The notes: a model not told the origin generated them from the sequence alone. Positions 25,497 through 33,787 are shown, counted from the stretch's first letter. The stretch: DNA of 64,000 nucleotides from Roseomonas alba (GCF_019430885.1 NZ_JAHYBZ010000011.1:1-64000); one strand, 5' to 3'. Translations and numbers: made by a program.

Positions 25497-26999
25497 ATGC
25501 TCAACCTGTCCGCCTTCGTCGCCTTCCATGCGCGGCGGCGGCCGGATGCGCTTGCGATCGCCTATGAGAGCCAGCGCATCACCTATGCCGGGCTGCAGCG
25601 GCGCATCGAGGCCCTGTCGGCGCTGATGGCCGTGCGGGGCGTCGGCGCCGGGCAGGTGGTGGCCGCCTTCATGAAGAACTCCACCGCCTTCGTGGAGATC
25701 GCCATTGCCGCCAGCCGCATCGGCGCGGTCTTCCTGCCGATCAACTTCCGCCTCGCCCGCGACGAGGTCGCCTATATCCTCGACAATGCGGGCGCGCGGC
25801 TCGTCTTCGCGGACGCCGAATTCGGCGTGATCGTTGAAGGGCACCCAGGCCTCGTGCTGCTGGACGCCGCGGCGCAGGAGGATCCGACACGCCTTGTCCC
25901 GCAGGGGCTCGCCGTGCCGCCACCGGCCGCACGGCAGGAAGACGACCTGTTCCGGCTGATGTACACCTCCGGCACGACGGACCGCCCGAAGGGGGTCGCG
26001 CATTCCTACGGCAATTTCTACTGGAAATGCATGGAGCATGTCGTCGCGCTCGGTCTGAGTTCCGCTGACCGGCTGCTCATCGTCGGGCCGCTCTACCATG
26101 TCGGCGCCTTCGACCTGCCGGGTCTCGGGGTGTTGTGGGTGGGCGGCACGCTTCACATCCTGCGCGAATTCGATGCCTCCGCGGCGATCACCACCATCGC
26201 GCGCGAGAGTCTGACGGGTGCGTGGATGGCCCCGGTCATGCTCTCGCGCACCCTTGAGCTCGGCAACCCGGACGGGCTCGATCTCTCGACGCTGCGCTGG
26301 TGCATCGGGGGCGGCGAGAAGACACCCGAGGGGCGCATCCGCGCCTTTACCGGCCTATTCCCCAATGGCCGCTACATTGACGCCTATGGCCTCACCGAAA
26401 CCTGCAGCGGCGACACGATGATGGAAGCTGGTTGGGAGATCGCGAAAATCGGATCGACCGGCCGCGCCACGCCGCATGTCGAGATCACGATCCGCGACGA
26501 CGCCGGCGGCACTCTGCCGGCCGGCCAGGAGGGCGAGGTCTGCCTGCGTGGCCCAAAGGTCTTCAAGGGGTACTGGAAGGATCCGGCCAAGACCGCGGCG
26601 TCGTTCCATCCCGATGGCTGGTTCCGCAGCGGCGATGTCGGCTACCTCGATGCCGATGGCTTTTTGTTCCTGACCGATCGCAGGAAGGACATGATCATTT
26701 CCGGCGGCGAAAACATCGCAAGCTCGGAGGTGGAGCGCGTCCTCTATGGGATGCCCGAAGTCAGCGAAGCGGCGGTGATCGGTGTGCCGGATCCGCGATG
26801 GGGCGAGGCACCGGTCGCGGTCATCGTGCTGCGGGAGGGTTCACGGCTCGACCTCGCTGCGGTGCAGGCGCATTGCCGCGCGCACTTGGCCGGTTTCAAG
26901 GTGCCGCGGGCACTGGAACTGAGGGAGGCACTGCCGCGCAACCCTTCGGGCAAGATACTCAAACGCGTGTTGCGCGAGGATCTGGCGCGCAAGGCGTAG
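25497..26999 (+). CDS. AMP-dependent acyl-CoA synthetase/ligase
   Basis: The 500-residue adenylate-forming enzyme has the P-loop MYTSGTTDRPKGVAHS, IDAYGLTETCSGD (A5), GWFRSGDVGYLDADGFLFL then TDRRKDMIISGGENIAS (A7-A8) and the C-terminal catalytic lysine in PRNPSGKILKRVLRED. It activates a free carboxylic acid to its CoA thioester. As the last gene of the operon it probably activates the acid that the Bug receptor collects. Confidence 0.93.
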   Translation: MLNLSAFVAFHARRRPDALAIAYESQRITYAGLQRRIEALSALMAVRGVGAGQVVAAFMKNSTAFVEIAIAASRIGAVFLPINFRLARDEVAYILDNAGARLVFADAEFGVIVEGHPGLVLLDAAAQEDPTRLVPQGLAVPPPAARQEDDLFRLMYTSGTTDRPKGVAHSYGNFYWKCMEHVVALGLSSADRLLIVGPLYHVGAFDLPGLGVLWVGGTLHILREFDASAAITTIARESLTGAWMAPVMLSRTLELGNPDGLDLSTLRWCIGGGEKTPEGRIRAFTGLFPNGRYIDAYGLTETCSGDTMMEAGWEIAKIGSTGRATPHVEITIRDDAGGTLPAGQEGEVCLRGPKVFKGYWKDPAKTAASFHPDGWFRSGDVGYLDADGFLFLTDRRKDMIISGGENIASSEVERVLYGMPEVSEAAVIGVPDPRWGEAPVAVIVLREGSRLDLAAVQAHCRAHLAGFKVPRALELREALPRNPSGKILKRVLREDLARKA

Positions 27000-27101
27000 G
27001 CCGGCGTACCGCTGCACGCAGGACGACATCCCGGTAGGCTCAACACGGGGATGCGCGATGGCCGTGCACCACCGCTCTCAGCGAGACGACGCGCGCGCCT
27101 T

Positions 27102-27257
27102 ACCTGCCCCCGATTGGGGATCCAAGGGCTATAAGAGAGGCGGCCCAAGTTCTTCCCTGGCCGTCTGGCCCCGCCTACGCTCCGGCAGGGCCAGACGGCC
27201 AGGCCAGAACACCAGCCAAGTCTCTCATAGCGCTTGGATCCCCAATCGGGGGCAGGT
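27102..27257. repeat. 156-bp imperfect palindrome (MITE-like or bidirectional terminator)
   Basis: Arms 27102-27138 and 27221-27257 are inverted copies with 35 of 37 positions matching. A second perfect 16-bp pair lies inside (27156-27171 and 27188-27203), so nearly the whole element can fold into one long hairpin with its tip near 27175-27185. The outer arm begins ACCTGCCCCCGATTGGGG. It stands in the 379-bp gap between the CoA ligase and the GntR start. It has no gene; the rest of 27000-27101 and 27258-27348 shows nothing. Its ends look like terminal inverted repeats of a small non-autonomous element. Confidence 0.7.
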
Positions 27258-27348
27258 CAAGCGGCGGACCGGCCGTAGCCTTCGCCGTGGTATCGTTCGG
27301 CTGCGTGGCGGCGCGACGGCGCGGATCCGGAGGCGATTTGGACTTGCC

Positions 27349-27363
27349 GATTTTCGACAATCG
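27349..27363 (+). promoter_or_regulatory. Candidate GntR operator, copy 1
   Basis: GATTTTCGACAATCG lies 15 bp before the GntR start at 27379. The identical 15-mer lies before the amino-acid-binding protein gene at 28801-28815. This suggests autoregulation plus control of the transporter gene by the encoded GntR protein. Confidence 0.6.
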
Positions 27364-27378
27364 TCCCAGGCTGCCCGA

Positions 27379-28074
27379 ATGGAGATTGCAAGCAGCCTGG
27401 CGCAAATCACCGCACGTCGATCCGCCCATACGCGATCCATTCCCGACATCGTCGCGGAGACGTTGCGGGAGGGGATCCTGACCGGATTGCTGCCGGCGGG
27501 GATGCAACTCAAGCAGGACCACCTCGCCCGTCACTTCGGCACCAGCCGCGCGCCGGTACGCGAGGCTCTACAGATCCTGGCCGGCGAAGGCCTGCTGACG
27601 GTCAGCCGTCACCGGGGCATCGCCGTCGCGGAAGCGGATGCCGCCGATCTTCAGGAGATAGCGGAAATGCGGGCGATGCTCGAAGGGCATGCGCTGAAGC
27701 TTTCTGCGATGCGGTTGACCGAAGGCGATCTCGGTGAGGCGGCTTCGATCCTCGATGAGGCAGAGGCGACGCCGGCCGACCCGCTGCGGCAGTCCGATCT
27801 TCATTGGCGCTTCCATCGCCTGCTGATGGCGCGGGCCGAAAGGCCACGCATCCTCGCCCAGGTCGACCACCTTCACATCGCGATATCGCGCTACCTGCTG
27901 CCGGCCTGGACCGAGGTGGGATTGTCCGGGGACTGGGTTGCATCGCATCGCGCGCTGCTCGCGCTGCTCCGGCGCGGAGAGGCCGTGGAGGCCGCAGCCA
28001 TGAATGCTCGCCAGATCGAGGAGGCGCGCACCCGCGTCTCCGCCTGGCTTGCGCAAAAGGAGAAGACTGGATGA
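27379..28074 (+). CDS. GntR-family regulator, FCD subfamily
   Basis: I start at 27379 (MEIASSLAQITARRSAHTRS), giving 231 residues. The frame is open for 107 more codons upstream but those run through the palindromic repeat and operator and resemble nothing. The winged helix is LPAGMQLKQDHLARHFGTSRAPVREALQILAGEGLLTV, and the FCD domain includes AEMRAMLEGHALKLSA, SDLHWRFHRLLMARAERPRI and ASHRALLALLRRGEAV. Its TGA overlaps the ATG of the next gene, so regulator and hydrolase are coupled. Confidence 0.87.
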   Translation: MEIASSLAQITARRSAHTRSIPDIVAETLREGILTGLLPAGMQLKQDHLARHFGTSRAPVREALQILAGEGLLTVSRHRGIAVAEADAADLQEIAEMRAMLEGHALKLSAMRLTEGDLGEAASILDEAEATPADPLRQSDLHWRFHRLLMARAERPRILAQVDHLHIAISRYLLPAWTEVGLSGDWVASHRALLALLRRGEAVEAAAMNARQIEEARTRVSAWLAQKEKTG

Positions 28075-28802
28075 GCGACGGATTCGACACGCATATCGCA
28101 GCGGAGGACAAGCGCGTGCTGACCTTCGACTGCTACGGCACGCTGATCGATTGGGAAAGCGGCATCATCGCGACCGTGCGGCCTTGGCTTGAGGCGGCGG
28201 GAAGGGCTGAGATTCCTGACGATCTCGTGCTTTCGGCCTTTGCGCTGCACCAGGCGCGGCATCAGCAGACGCGTCCGGCGCTTCTCTATACCGAGGTGAT
28301 GGCAAGGACCTGGGCCGACATCCAGGCAAGTTTCGGTCTGCCCGAAGACGCGGAGCAATGCGCGGCCTTCGCGCGATCGTGCGGCGACTGGCCGCCATTC
28401 CCGGATACCGTCTCTGCCCTGCGGCGGCTGTCGACCCGCTTCGCCCTTGCGATCCTGTCCAATGTCGATGAGGCGTCGCTTGCGCGTAGTCTGGTCCGGC
28501 TGGAAGTACCCTTTCTGCTGACCGTCACGGCCGAGCGCGTAGGCTCCTACAAGCCCGGACTGCCGCATTTCGAGACGGCTTTCGAGGATCTCGCGGCGCG
28601 GGGCTACGACCGGGGTTCCATCCTGCATGTCGCCCAGAGCCGGCACCATGACGTGGAACCTGCGGCGAAGCTCGGCCTGCCGGTGGTGTGGGTGAATCGT
28701 CGCTACGGTCAGCGCGGTACCGGCGCCACGATTGCAAACGCAGCGGTGCCGACAGCGCGGGTGCAGAGCCTTGCCGCACTTGCTGACGCCTTGGCGGTTT
28801 GA
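28071..28802 (+). CDS. HAD-superfamily hydrolase, type II haloacid dehalogenase-like
   Basis: The 243-residue product begins at ATG 28071, overlapping the regulator stop. It shows HAD motif I (VLTFDCYGTLIDWESG, nucleophile Asp), motif II (LAILSNVDEASL), the lysine motif VGSYKPGLPHFETAF and motif IV-like HVAQSRHHDVEPAAKLGL. Type II enzymes of this form dehalogenate 2-haloacids or hydrolyse phosphorylated small molecules. Here it sits between a GntR regulator and an amino-acid-binding protein; its substrate is not evident. Confidence 0.85.
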   Translation: MSDGFDTHIAAEDKRVLTFDCYGTLIDWESGIIATVRPWLEAAGRAEIPDDLVLSAFALHQARHQQTRPALLYTEVMARTWADIQASFGLPEDAEQCAAFARSCGDWPPFPDTVSALRRLSTRFALAILSNVDEASLARSLVRLEVPFLLTVTAERVGSYKPGLPHFETAFEDLAARGYDRGSILHVAQSRHHDVEPAAKLGLPVVWVNRRYGQRGTGATIANAAVPTARVQSLAALADALAV

Positions 28803-28815
28803 TTTTCGACAATCG
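28801..28815 (+). promoter_or_regulatory. Candidate GntR operator, copy 2
   Basis: The 15-mer GATTTTCGACAATCG is repeated here, continuing as GACAAAAT, so the site has ATTTT and AAAAT flanks in inverted orientation. It overlaps the end of the HAD gene and precedes the binding-protein start at 28835. Confidence 0.6.
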
Positions 28816-28834
28816 ACAAAATAGGAGTCTGCAC

Positions 28835-29854
28835 ATGCGTCTTCTTGCCGCTTTGCTGTTCGCCGGCGCGGCGTTGCTGCGCCCGGCCGCAGCCCAGACG
28901 TCGATTCCGGCTCCGACGCTCGATGCGGTGCGGGCCCGCGGGCATTTGATATGCGGAACCGCGCCCAATCTGCCGGGCTTCGCGGCCGTCGACGGACGCG
29001 GCGAATGGGCCGGGCTGTATGTGGACGTATGCCGCGCCGTCGCCGCCGCGGTGTTCGGGGACGCGAGCCGGGTTCGCTATGTCGCCACCACGACCCAGAA
29101 CCGGCTGCCGATGCTCCAGACCGGTGAGATCGATATCCTGGCCTCCAACACGACCTGGACCCTGACGCGCGAGGCGAGCCTCGGCCTCGAGTTCACGGGC
29201 GTTACCTTCTATGACGGACAGGGCTTTCTGGTGCGGCGCTCGCTGGGCGTCACCTCCGCACGGCAACTCGCAGGCGCGACGGTTTGCGTGCAGCCCGGCA
29301 CCACGACGGAATTGAACCTTGCCGATTACTTCCGGCGCAACGCCATGCAACTGACGCCGCTGGTGATCGACACGCTGGAGGAAGTGCGCAGCGCCTTCCT
29401 CAGTGGGCGCTGCGACGCCTATACCATCGGCCGCGCCGCGCTCGCCGCGTTCCGTGCCGGGCTCGGGGGCCAGGCGGACGAGTTCGTGCTGTTGCCGGAA
29501 GTGATTAGCAAGGAACCACTCGGCCCGGTGGTGCGGAAGGGTGACCAGCGCTGGTTCGACCTTGTGCGCTGGTCGGGCTTCGCGCCATTGCTGGCCGAGG
29601 AGTTCGGCATCACCTCGTCCAATGTGGAAGCGCGGTTGAACGACCCTGATCCCGAGGTGCAGCGTTTTCTTGGTCGTTCCGGCGGCTTTGGCACCATATT
29701 GGGGGTGCGCGACGACTGGGCCTTCCAGATCGTGCGTCAGGTCGGCAACTACGCAGAATCCTGGGATCGCAACGTCACCCCGCTTGGTCTCGATCGCGGT
29801 GTGAATCGTCTGTGGACGGATGGCGGTATCCATTATCCACCACCCGCTCGCTGA
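28835..29854 (+). CDS. Amino-acid ABC transporter substrate-binding protein (AapJ-like)
   Basis: The 339-residue periplasmic protein has a signal peptide (MRLLAALLFAGAALLRPAAAQ) and the AapJ/BztA layout: LDAVRARGHLICGTAPNLPGF, GLYVDVCRAVAAAVFGDASRVRYV, TYDGQ-like FYDGQGFLVRRSLGVT, ISKEPLGPVVRKGDQRW and VRQVGNYAESWDRNVTPLGL. A RBS ATAGGAG precedes ATG 28835. It is downstream of the second GntR operator. No permease or ATPase gene is adjacent, so it probably feeds an ABC transporter encoded elsewhere. Confidence 0.88.
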   Translation: MRLLAALLFAGAALLRPAAAQTSIPAPTLDAVRARGHLICGTAPNLPGFAAVDGRGEWAGLYVDVCRAVAAAVFGDASRVRYVATTTQNRLPMLQTGEIDILASNTTWTLTREASLGLEFTGVTFYDGQGFLVRRSLGVTSARQLAGATVCVQPGTTTELNLADYFRRNAMQLTPLVIDTLEEVRSAFLSGRCDAYTIGRAALAAFRAGLGGQADEFVLLPEVISKEPLGPVVRKGDQRWFDLVRWSGFAPLLAEEFGITSSNVEARLNDPDPEVQRFLGRSGGFGTILGVRDDWAFQIVRQVGNYAESWDRNVTPLGLDRGVNRLWTDGGIHYPPPAR

Positions 29855-29864
29855 CAATCCGTCT

Positions 29865-29890
29865 GGAAGCGCGGCAGTCGGCGCGCTTCC
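29865..29890 (+). terminator. Hairpin after the binding-protein gene
   Basis: GGAAGCGCG (29865-29873) and CGCGCTTCC (29882-29890) form a perfect 9-bp stem with an 8-base loop, 10 bp after the stop codon and in front of a convergent gene. No T-run follows, so it is a weak or Rho-assisted terminator at best. Confidence 0.4.
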
Positions 29891-29994
29891 CAATGCGGCG
29901 CGGCTCCGGCTCGCTCGGGCGGTCTCGGAAGGCCGTCTCGTCGAGCAACGCGCTTAAGCCGAGCGGCCTGGAAGCGGCCGCCCGGCAGCGCGGA

Positions 29995-31014
29995 TCACCG
30001 GAAGGGGATCGCGTACATCAGTCCACCGCTGGTCCACAGGCCGTTCAGCCCGCGCTGTAGCTTGAGCGGGCTGGCCTGGCCGACATTGCGTTCGAAGATT
30101 TCGCCATAGTTCCCGACAGAACGGATCGCCGCGAGCGCCCAGCCATTGTCGAGGCCGAGACGCGAGCCGAACTCGCCGCTGCGGCCGAGCAGCCGCTGCA
30201 CTGTGGCATCCGTGCTCTCGGCGGCCATGCGTTCGGCATTGCCCTGAGTCACGCCGTACTCCTCGGCCTCGACCAGCGCATAGTGGACGGAGGTGACAAT
30301 GTTCGCCCAGGCGTCATCGCCGTTGCGCACGAAGGGGCCCAGCGGCTCCTTGCTGATCGTCTCCGCCAGCACCACGAACTGCGCGGGATCCGGTGCGACG
30401 GTGCCGATCACGCCGGCCAGCGCCGAGGCGTCCTGCGTCATGGCGTCGCAGCGGCCCGCGAAGAAGGCCTGGTACATGGTGTCGATGCGTTCGAACACCA
30501 CGGGCTGGAAGCGGATGTTGCGGGCCCTGAAGGTGTCGTTCAGGTTGAGTTCATGCGTGGTGCCCTGGGCGACGCAGATCGTCGCGCCGTCCAGGTCCTG
30601 GACGCGCTGCACATTCGCATCGCGCCGCACGACAAAGCCCTGGCCATCGTAGAAGTTCACCGGAAGCTGCCGCAGTCCGAGCGTATTCCCGCGCAGGAAG
30701 GTCTGGGTGGAGTTGCGCAGCAGTACGTCGATCTCGCCCGATTGCAGCGCCGTGAAGCGGTTCTGCGCGGTGAGGGTGACGAAGCGCACCTTGGTCGCAT
30801 CCCCGAGCACGGCGGCAGCAATCGCGCGGCAGTAATCGGCATCGAGGCCGCGGAACTCGCCGCGGCTGTCGGGCGCGGAAAAGCCCGCGAAGCCCTGGCT
30901 GATGCCACAGGCGAGGGTGCCGCGCTGGCGTATGGTGTCGAGCGTGGCGGCCGAGGCTGCCCCGGCCCAGCCGGCCAGCGCGGCGGCCGCAGCGATGATG
31001 AAACGGCGCTTCAT
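29995..31014 (-). CDS. Amino-acid ABC transporter substrate-binding protein (AapJ-like)
   Basis: The 339-residue paralogue of the preceding binding protein is convergent to it. It has a signal peptide (MKRRFIIAAAAALAGWAGAASA), then LDTIRQRGTLACGISQGFAGF, GLDADYCRAIAAAVLGDATKVRFV, FYDGQGFVVRRDANVQ, ETISKEPLGPFVRNGD and IRSVGNYGEIFERNVG. It is the third gene of an RpiR/aminotransferase/binding-protein operon, so the ligand is likely an amine or amino acid degraded by that aminotransferase. No permease genes are adjacent. Confidence 0.9.
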   Translation of the reverse strand: MKRRFIIAAAAALAGWAGAASAATLDTIRQRGTLACGISQGFAGFSAPDSRGEFRGLDADYCRAIAAAVLGDATKVRFVTLTAQNRFTALQSGEIDVLLRNSTQTFLRGNTLGLRQLPVNFYDGQGFVVRRDANVQRVQDLDGATICVAQGTTHELNLNDTFRARNIRFQPVVFERIDTMYQAFFAGRCDAMTQDASALAGVIGTVAPDPAQFVVLAETISKEPLGPFVRNGDDAWANIVTSVHYALVEAEEYGVTQGNAERMAAESTDATVQRLLGRSGEFGSRLGLDNGWALAAIRSVGNYGEIFERNVGQASPLKLQRGLNGLWTSGGLMYAIPFR

Positions 31015-31035
31015 GTCGTTCTCCTTGGTTGGATG

Positions 31036-32406
31036 TCAGCGCAGCGAGGCGATGGCCGCATCGACGGCTTCTCCGAGCCGATCGACGATCAGGTCCACCT
31101 CGGCGGGCGAGACGATGTAGGGCGGGGCGAGCAGCACGTGGTCGCCGCACCGTCCATCCGCGGTGCCGCCCGATGGGTAGCAGGCCAGGCCGCGTGCGAA
31201 GGCTTCCTTCCTGATGCGTGCGTTGAGCTGCAGCGCGGGGTCGAAGGGATCACGGGTTGCGCGATCGGCCACCAGCTCGATGGCGCGGAACAGGCCACGG
31301 CCGCGGATGTCCCCGACATGACGGTGATTGCCGAAGCGTTCGACCAGCTTCTCCTCGAGCCGTCCACCCATGGCGATCACGTTGTCGAGCAGCCGATCCT
31401 CGCGGATCACCCGCTGAACTTCGAGCGCCGCGGCGCAGGCGATCGGGTGCGCGAGATAGGTATGGCCATGCTGGAAGGCGCCGGAGCCCGCCTCGATCGC
31501 CGCGACGATGCGCTCCGAGACCAGCACCGCGCCGATCGGCTGGTAGCCGCCGCCGAGGCCCTTCGCCACGGCCTGGATGTTGGGTGCGACGCCTTCCTGT
31601 TCCCAGGCGTGGCGCGTGCCGGTACGGCCCATACCGGACATCACCTCGTCGAGGATCAGCAGCGCGCCGTGACGGTCGCAGATCGCTCGCACCGCCTGGA
31701 AATAGCCGGCGGGCGCGGTGACGCAACCCGCCGTCGCGCCGACCACGGGCTCGGCGATGAAGGCGGCGACGGTGTCGGGGCCGAGGCGCTGGAACTCCGC
31801 CTCCAACTCTGCCGCGAGGCGCGCGACGAAGCCGGCCTCGTCCTCGTCCGCGCGTTGCTCGCGATAGGCGAAGGCGGGGGAGACATGGCTGAAGGCGGGC
31901 GAAAGCAGCGGCGCATAGGGCGCGCGCCGCCAGGCATTGCCGCCGGCCGCCAGCGCGCCGAGCGTGTTGCCGTGATAGCTCTGCCGCCGCGCGACGATGT
32001 GGCTGCGCTGCGTTTGGCCGATCTCGACGAAATATTGGCGGGCGAGCTTCAGGGCGGCTTCCACTGCTTCCGACCCGCCCGAGACGAAATAGGCCTGGCA
32101 GAGGCCGCCAGGCGCGTCCCCGACCAATTCGTCCGCCAGCGCCTCAGCCGGTTCCGAAGTGAAGAAGGATGTATGCGCGTAGCAGAGCTTGCCGGCCTGC
32201 GCCTGAATCGCCGCGACGATGCGCGGGTGCTGATGGCCGAGGCAGGAGACTGCCGCGCCACCAGAGGCGTCCAGCACCTCCCGCCCGCCCTGTTCGACGA
32301 GCCAGACGCCGTGGCCACCGACAGCCATGGGCGGAGCGAGGCGGGAAGAGCGATGCAGCACGAGCGTTCGGCGCGGCTGCATGGCGGCGATGGGGGTGTC
32401 CATCAT
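31036..32406 (-). CDS. Class III (PLP-dependent) aminotransferase
   Basis: The 456-residue product has the class III fold: LDASGGAAVSCLGHQHPRIVAAI, VSGGSEAVEAALKLARQYF, the cofactor Asp in LLILDEVMSGMGRTGTRHAW and the Schiff-base lysine in IQAVAKGLGGGYQPIGAVL. Enzymes of this class transaminate omega-amino acids, diamines or related amines with pyruvate or 2-oxoglutarate. It overlaps the RpiR stop by 4 bp and precedes an amino-acid-binding protein, which points to catabolism of an imported amino compound. Confidence 0.92.
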   Translation of the reverse strand: MMDTPIAAMQPRRTLVLHRSSRLAPPMAVGGHGVWLVEQGGREVLDASGGAAVSCLGHQHPRIVAAIQAQAGKLCYAHTSFFTSEPAEALADELVGDAPGGLCQAYFVSGGSEAVEAALKLARQYFVEIGQTQRSHIVARRQSYHGNTLGALAAGGNAWRRAPYAPLLSPAFSHVSPAFAYREQRADEDEAGFVARLAAELEAEFQRLGPDTVAAFIAEPVVGATAGCVTAPAGYFQAVRAICDRHGALLILDEVMSGMGRTGTRHAWEQEGVAPNIQAVAKGLGGGYQPIGAVLVSERIVAAIEAGSGAFQHGHTYLAHPIACAAALEVQRVIREDRLLDNVIAMGGRLEEKLVERFGNHRHVGDIRGRGLFRAIELVADRATRDPFDPALQLNARIRKEAFARGLACYPSGGTADGRCGDHVLLAPPYIVSPAEVDLIVDRLGEAVDAAIASLR

Positions 32407-33278
32407 GCGGAGGGATCCACTTCAGGGAGGTATTGGGATTGCGCGGCAAGCCGCGCCTCGCTGTCGCGCAGGCGCTCGAACGCAGCGGGGCCGCCCAATA
32501 CGAATGACGCCGCGACGAGAGCCTGCGCGGTAGCGATCGCACCCGTCAGGCTTGGGAAGAAGCCGGGGCCCGTGGCGGCGTCGAACAGCAGCAGGTGGTC
32601 CGCGCCTTCGGCCATCGGCGCGGTTGGAGTATCCGCTATCGCGATCACGATGCATCCCGCTGCGCGCGCCATCCGAGTGGCGAGCACCGAGGAGCGCGAA
32701 TAGGGTGCAAAGCCGATCACCACCATGGCGTCGCCACGGCGGAAGGCGCCATGATCGAGATCCTCGGGTCCGCTACCGCCGACGAGGCGAACCTCATCGG
32801 GACGGAAAAGGCGGAGTTGGTAGTGCAGGAGCTGCGCGACGCTGTGGCAGGACCGGAAGCCCGCCGACCAGACGCGTGGCGCACGGCATAGCGCCTCGGC
32901 CGCCGCGGCAATCGGGTCGGCATCGAGTCGGGCGAGGCCAGCGGCGTCGGCCGCCAGCATCGCCCTCGGGACCGAGGCCGCCGCCCCTCCCTTGGCGTCG
33001 GCGTCCAGCTGGGCGCGGCGGGAATAGGGGCCCTCGGCGCCATTCCGCCGCACCTCGATCATCGCGTCGCGCAACGCATCCCAGCCGGCATAGCCGAGCG
33101 CCTGGGCGAGGCGCGTGAAGGTGGCTGGGTTGGTCCCGGCTGAGGCAGCAAGGTCGCGCATCGACCGCGTGGCGACGTCGAAATCGTGACCCAGCACGAA
33201 GCGCGCGGCTTCCCGGAGCTTTGGCGGCAGTTCGGGCAGGGCGCGACGCACGAGGTCGAGCGGTGGCGGCGGCGACAT
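32403..33278 (-). CDS. RpiR/MurR-family regulator with SIS domain
   Basis: The 291-residue protein has an N-terminal HTH_6 domain (LREAARFVLGHDFDVATRSMRDLAASAGTNPATFTRLAQALGY) and a C-terminal SIS domain (VWSAGFRSCHSVAQLLHYQL, GDAMVVIGFAPYSRSSVLATRMARAAGCIVIAIADT). SIS domains usually bind phosphosugars, but RpiR members next to aminotransferases are known to control amino-compound catabolism. It is the first gene of its operon and its promoter region has two copies of a candidate operator. Confidence 0.87.
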   Translation of the reverse strand: MSPPPPLDLVRRALPELPPKLREAARFVLGHDFDVATRSMRDLAASAGTNPATFTRLAQALGYAGWDALRDAMIEVRRNGAEGPYSRRAQLDADAKGGAAASVPRAMLAADAAGLARLDADPIAAAAEALCRAPRVWSAGFRSCHSVAQLLHYQLRLFRPDEVRLVGGSGPEDLDHGAFRRGDAMVVIGFAPYSRSSVLATRMARAAGCIVIAIADTPTAPMAEGADHLLLFDAATGPGFFPSLTGAIATAQALVAASFVLGGPAAFERLRDSEARLAAQSQYLPEVDPSA

Positions 33279-33284
33279 AAGACA

Positions 33285-33327
33285 AATGTTTCATACTTTG
33301 CAACTTCACGCAACGAATGTTTCATTC
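33285..33327. promoter_or_regulatory. Candidate RpiR operators
   Basis: AATGTTTCAT occurs twice, at 33285-33294 and 33316-33325 (31 bp apart, close to three turns). The second copy extends to GAATG-TTT-CATTC (33315-33327), a perfect palindrome with a 3-bp centre. Both lie within 50 bp of the RpiR start, suggesting cooperative autoregulation. Confidence 0.55.
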
Positions 33328-33412
33328 GGGGGCAACCGAGCGCCTGCCTTGCGTTCGGGCCAGCCAAGTGCGGGTCGGCTCCAGCCGGGCCCGATCCAGC
33401 GCAGGATCGGTG

Positions 33413-33780
33413 GCATGGGCGTCACGCTGCAGCAGTTGCGCGTCTTTACTATCGTGTACGATGTGCGCGGCTTCGCGCTCGCCGCAGCCGCGATCCATAT
33501 GACGTAGTCAGCCGCGAGCAAGCTATGCGCGGAACTGGAAGCCAATCTGGGCATCCAGCGTTCGAACGCAGCGCGCGCCAGGTCGTGCCGCTCGATGCTG
33601 CAGCCGAGCTTTACGACGACGCGCGCAGGTGCTGAGGACGCTGTGCGAGGCCGAGAGGAGCCTCGACAGCTATCGCAACCTGGATCACGGCATGGTCCGC
33701 CTCGCTTGCTCGCCGATGATGGCCTATGGGCTACTGCGCAGCGTGTTGGCCGGCTTCGCGGCGCAGCATCCCGCCAATCG
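33413..33780 (+). pseudogene. LysR-family regulator remnant
   Basis: The frame from 33413 reads MGVTLQQLRVFTIVYDVRGFALAAAAIHMT, then an amber TAG (33505-33507) where Gln is expected, then SAASKLCAELEANLGIQRS, the LysR HTH. After a frameshift near 33570 another frame gives TLCEAERSLDSYRNLDHGMVRLACSPMMAYGLLRSVLAGFAAQHP, the start of the effector domain. Everything after about residue 130 is missing. It is non-functional. Confidence 0.75.
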
Positions 33781-33787
33781 CGGCAGC

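Noticed and set aside
23112-26156. 1014-codon minus-strand open frame
   Set aside because: It lies opposite intact E2, acyl-CoA dehydrogenase and CoA ligase genes and has shadow-type composition.
27058-27378. 107-codon N-terminal extension of the second GntR protein
   Set aside because: It runs through a palindromic repeat and the operator and resembles no protein; ATG 27379 gives the normal family length.
30283-32703. 806-codon plus-strand open frame
   Set aside because: It is antisense to the binding protein, aminotransferase and RpiR genes, all of which have clear motifs.
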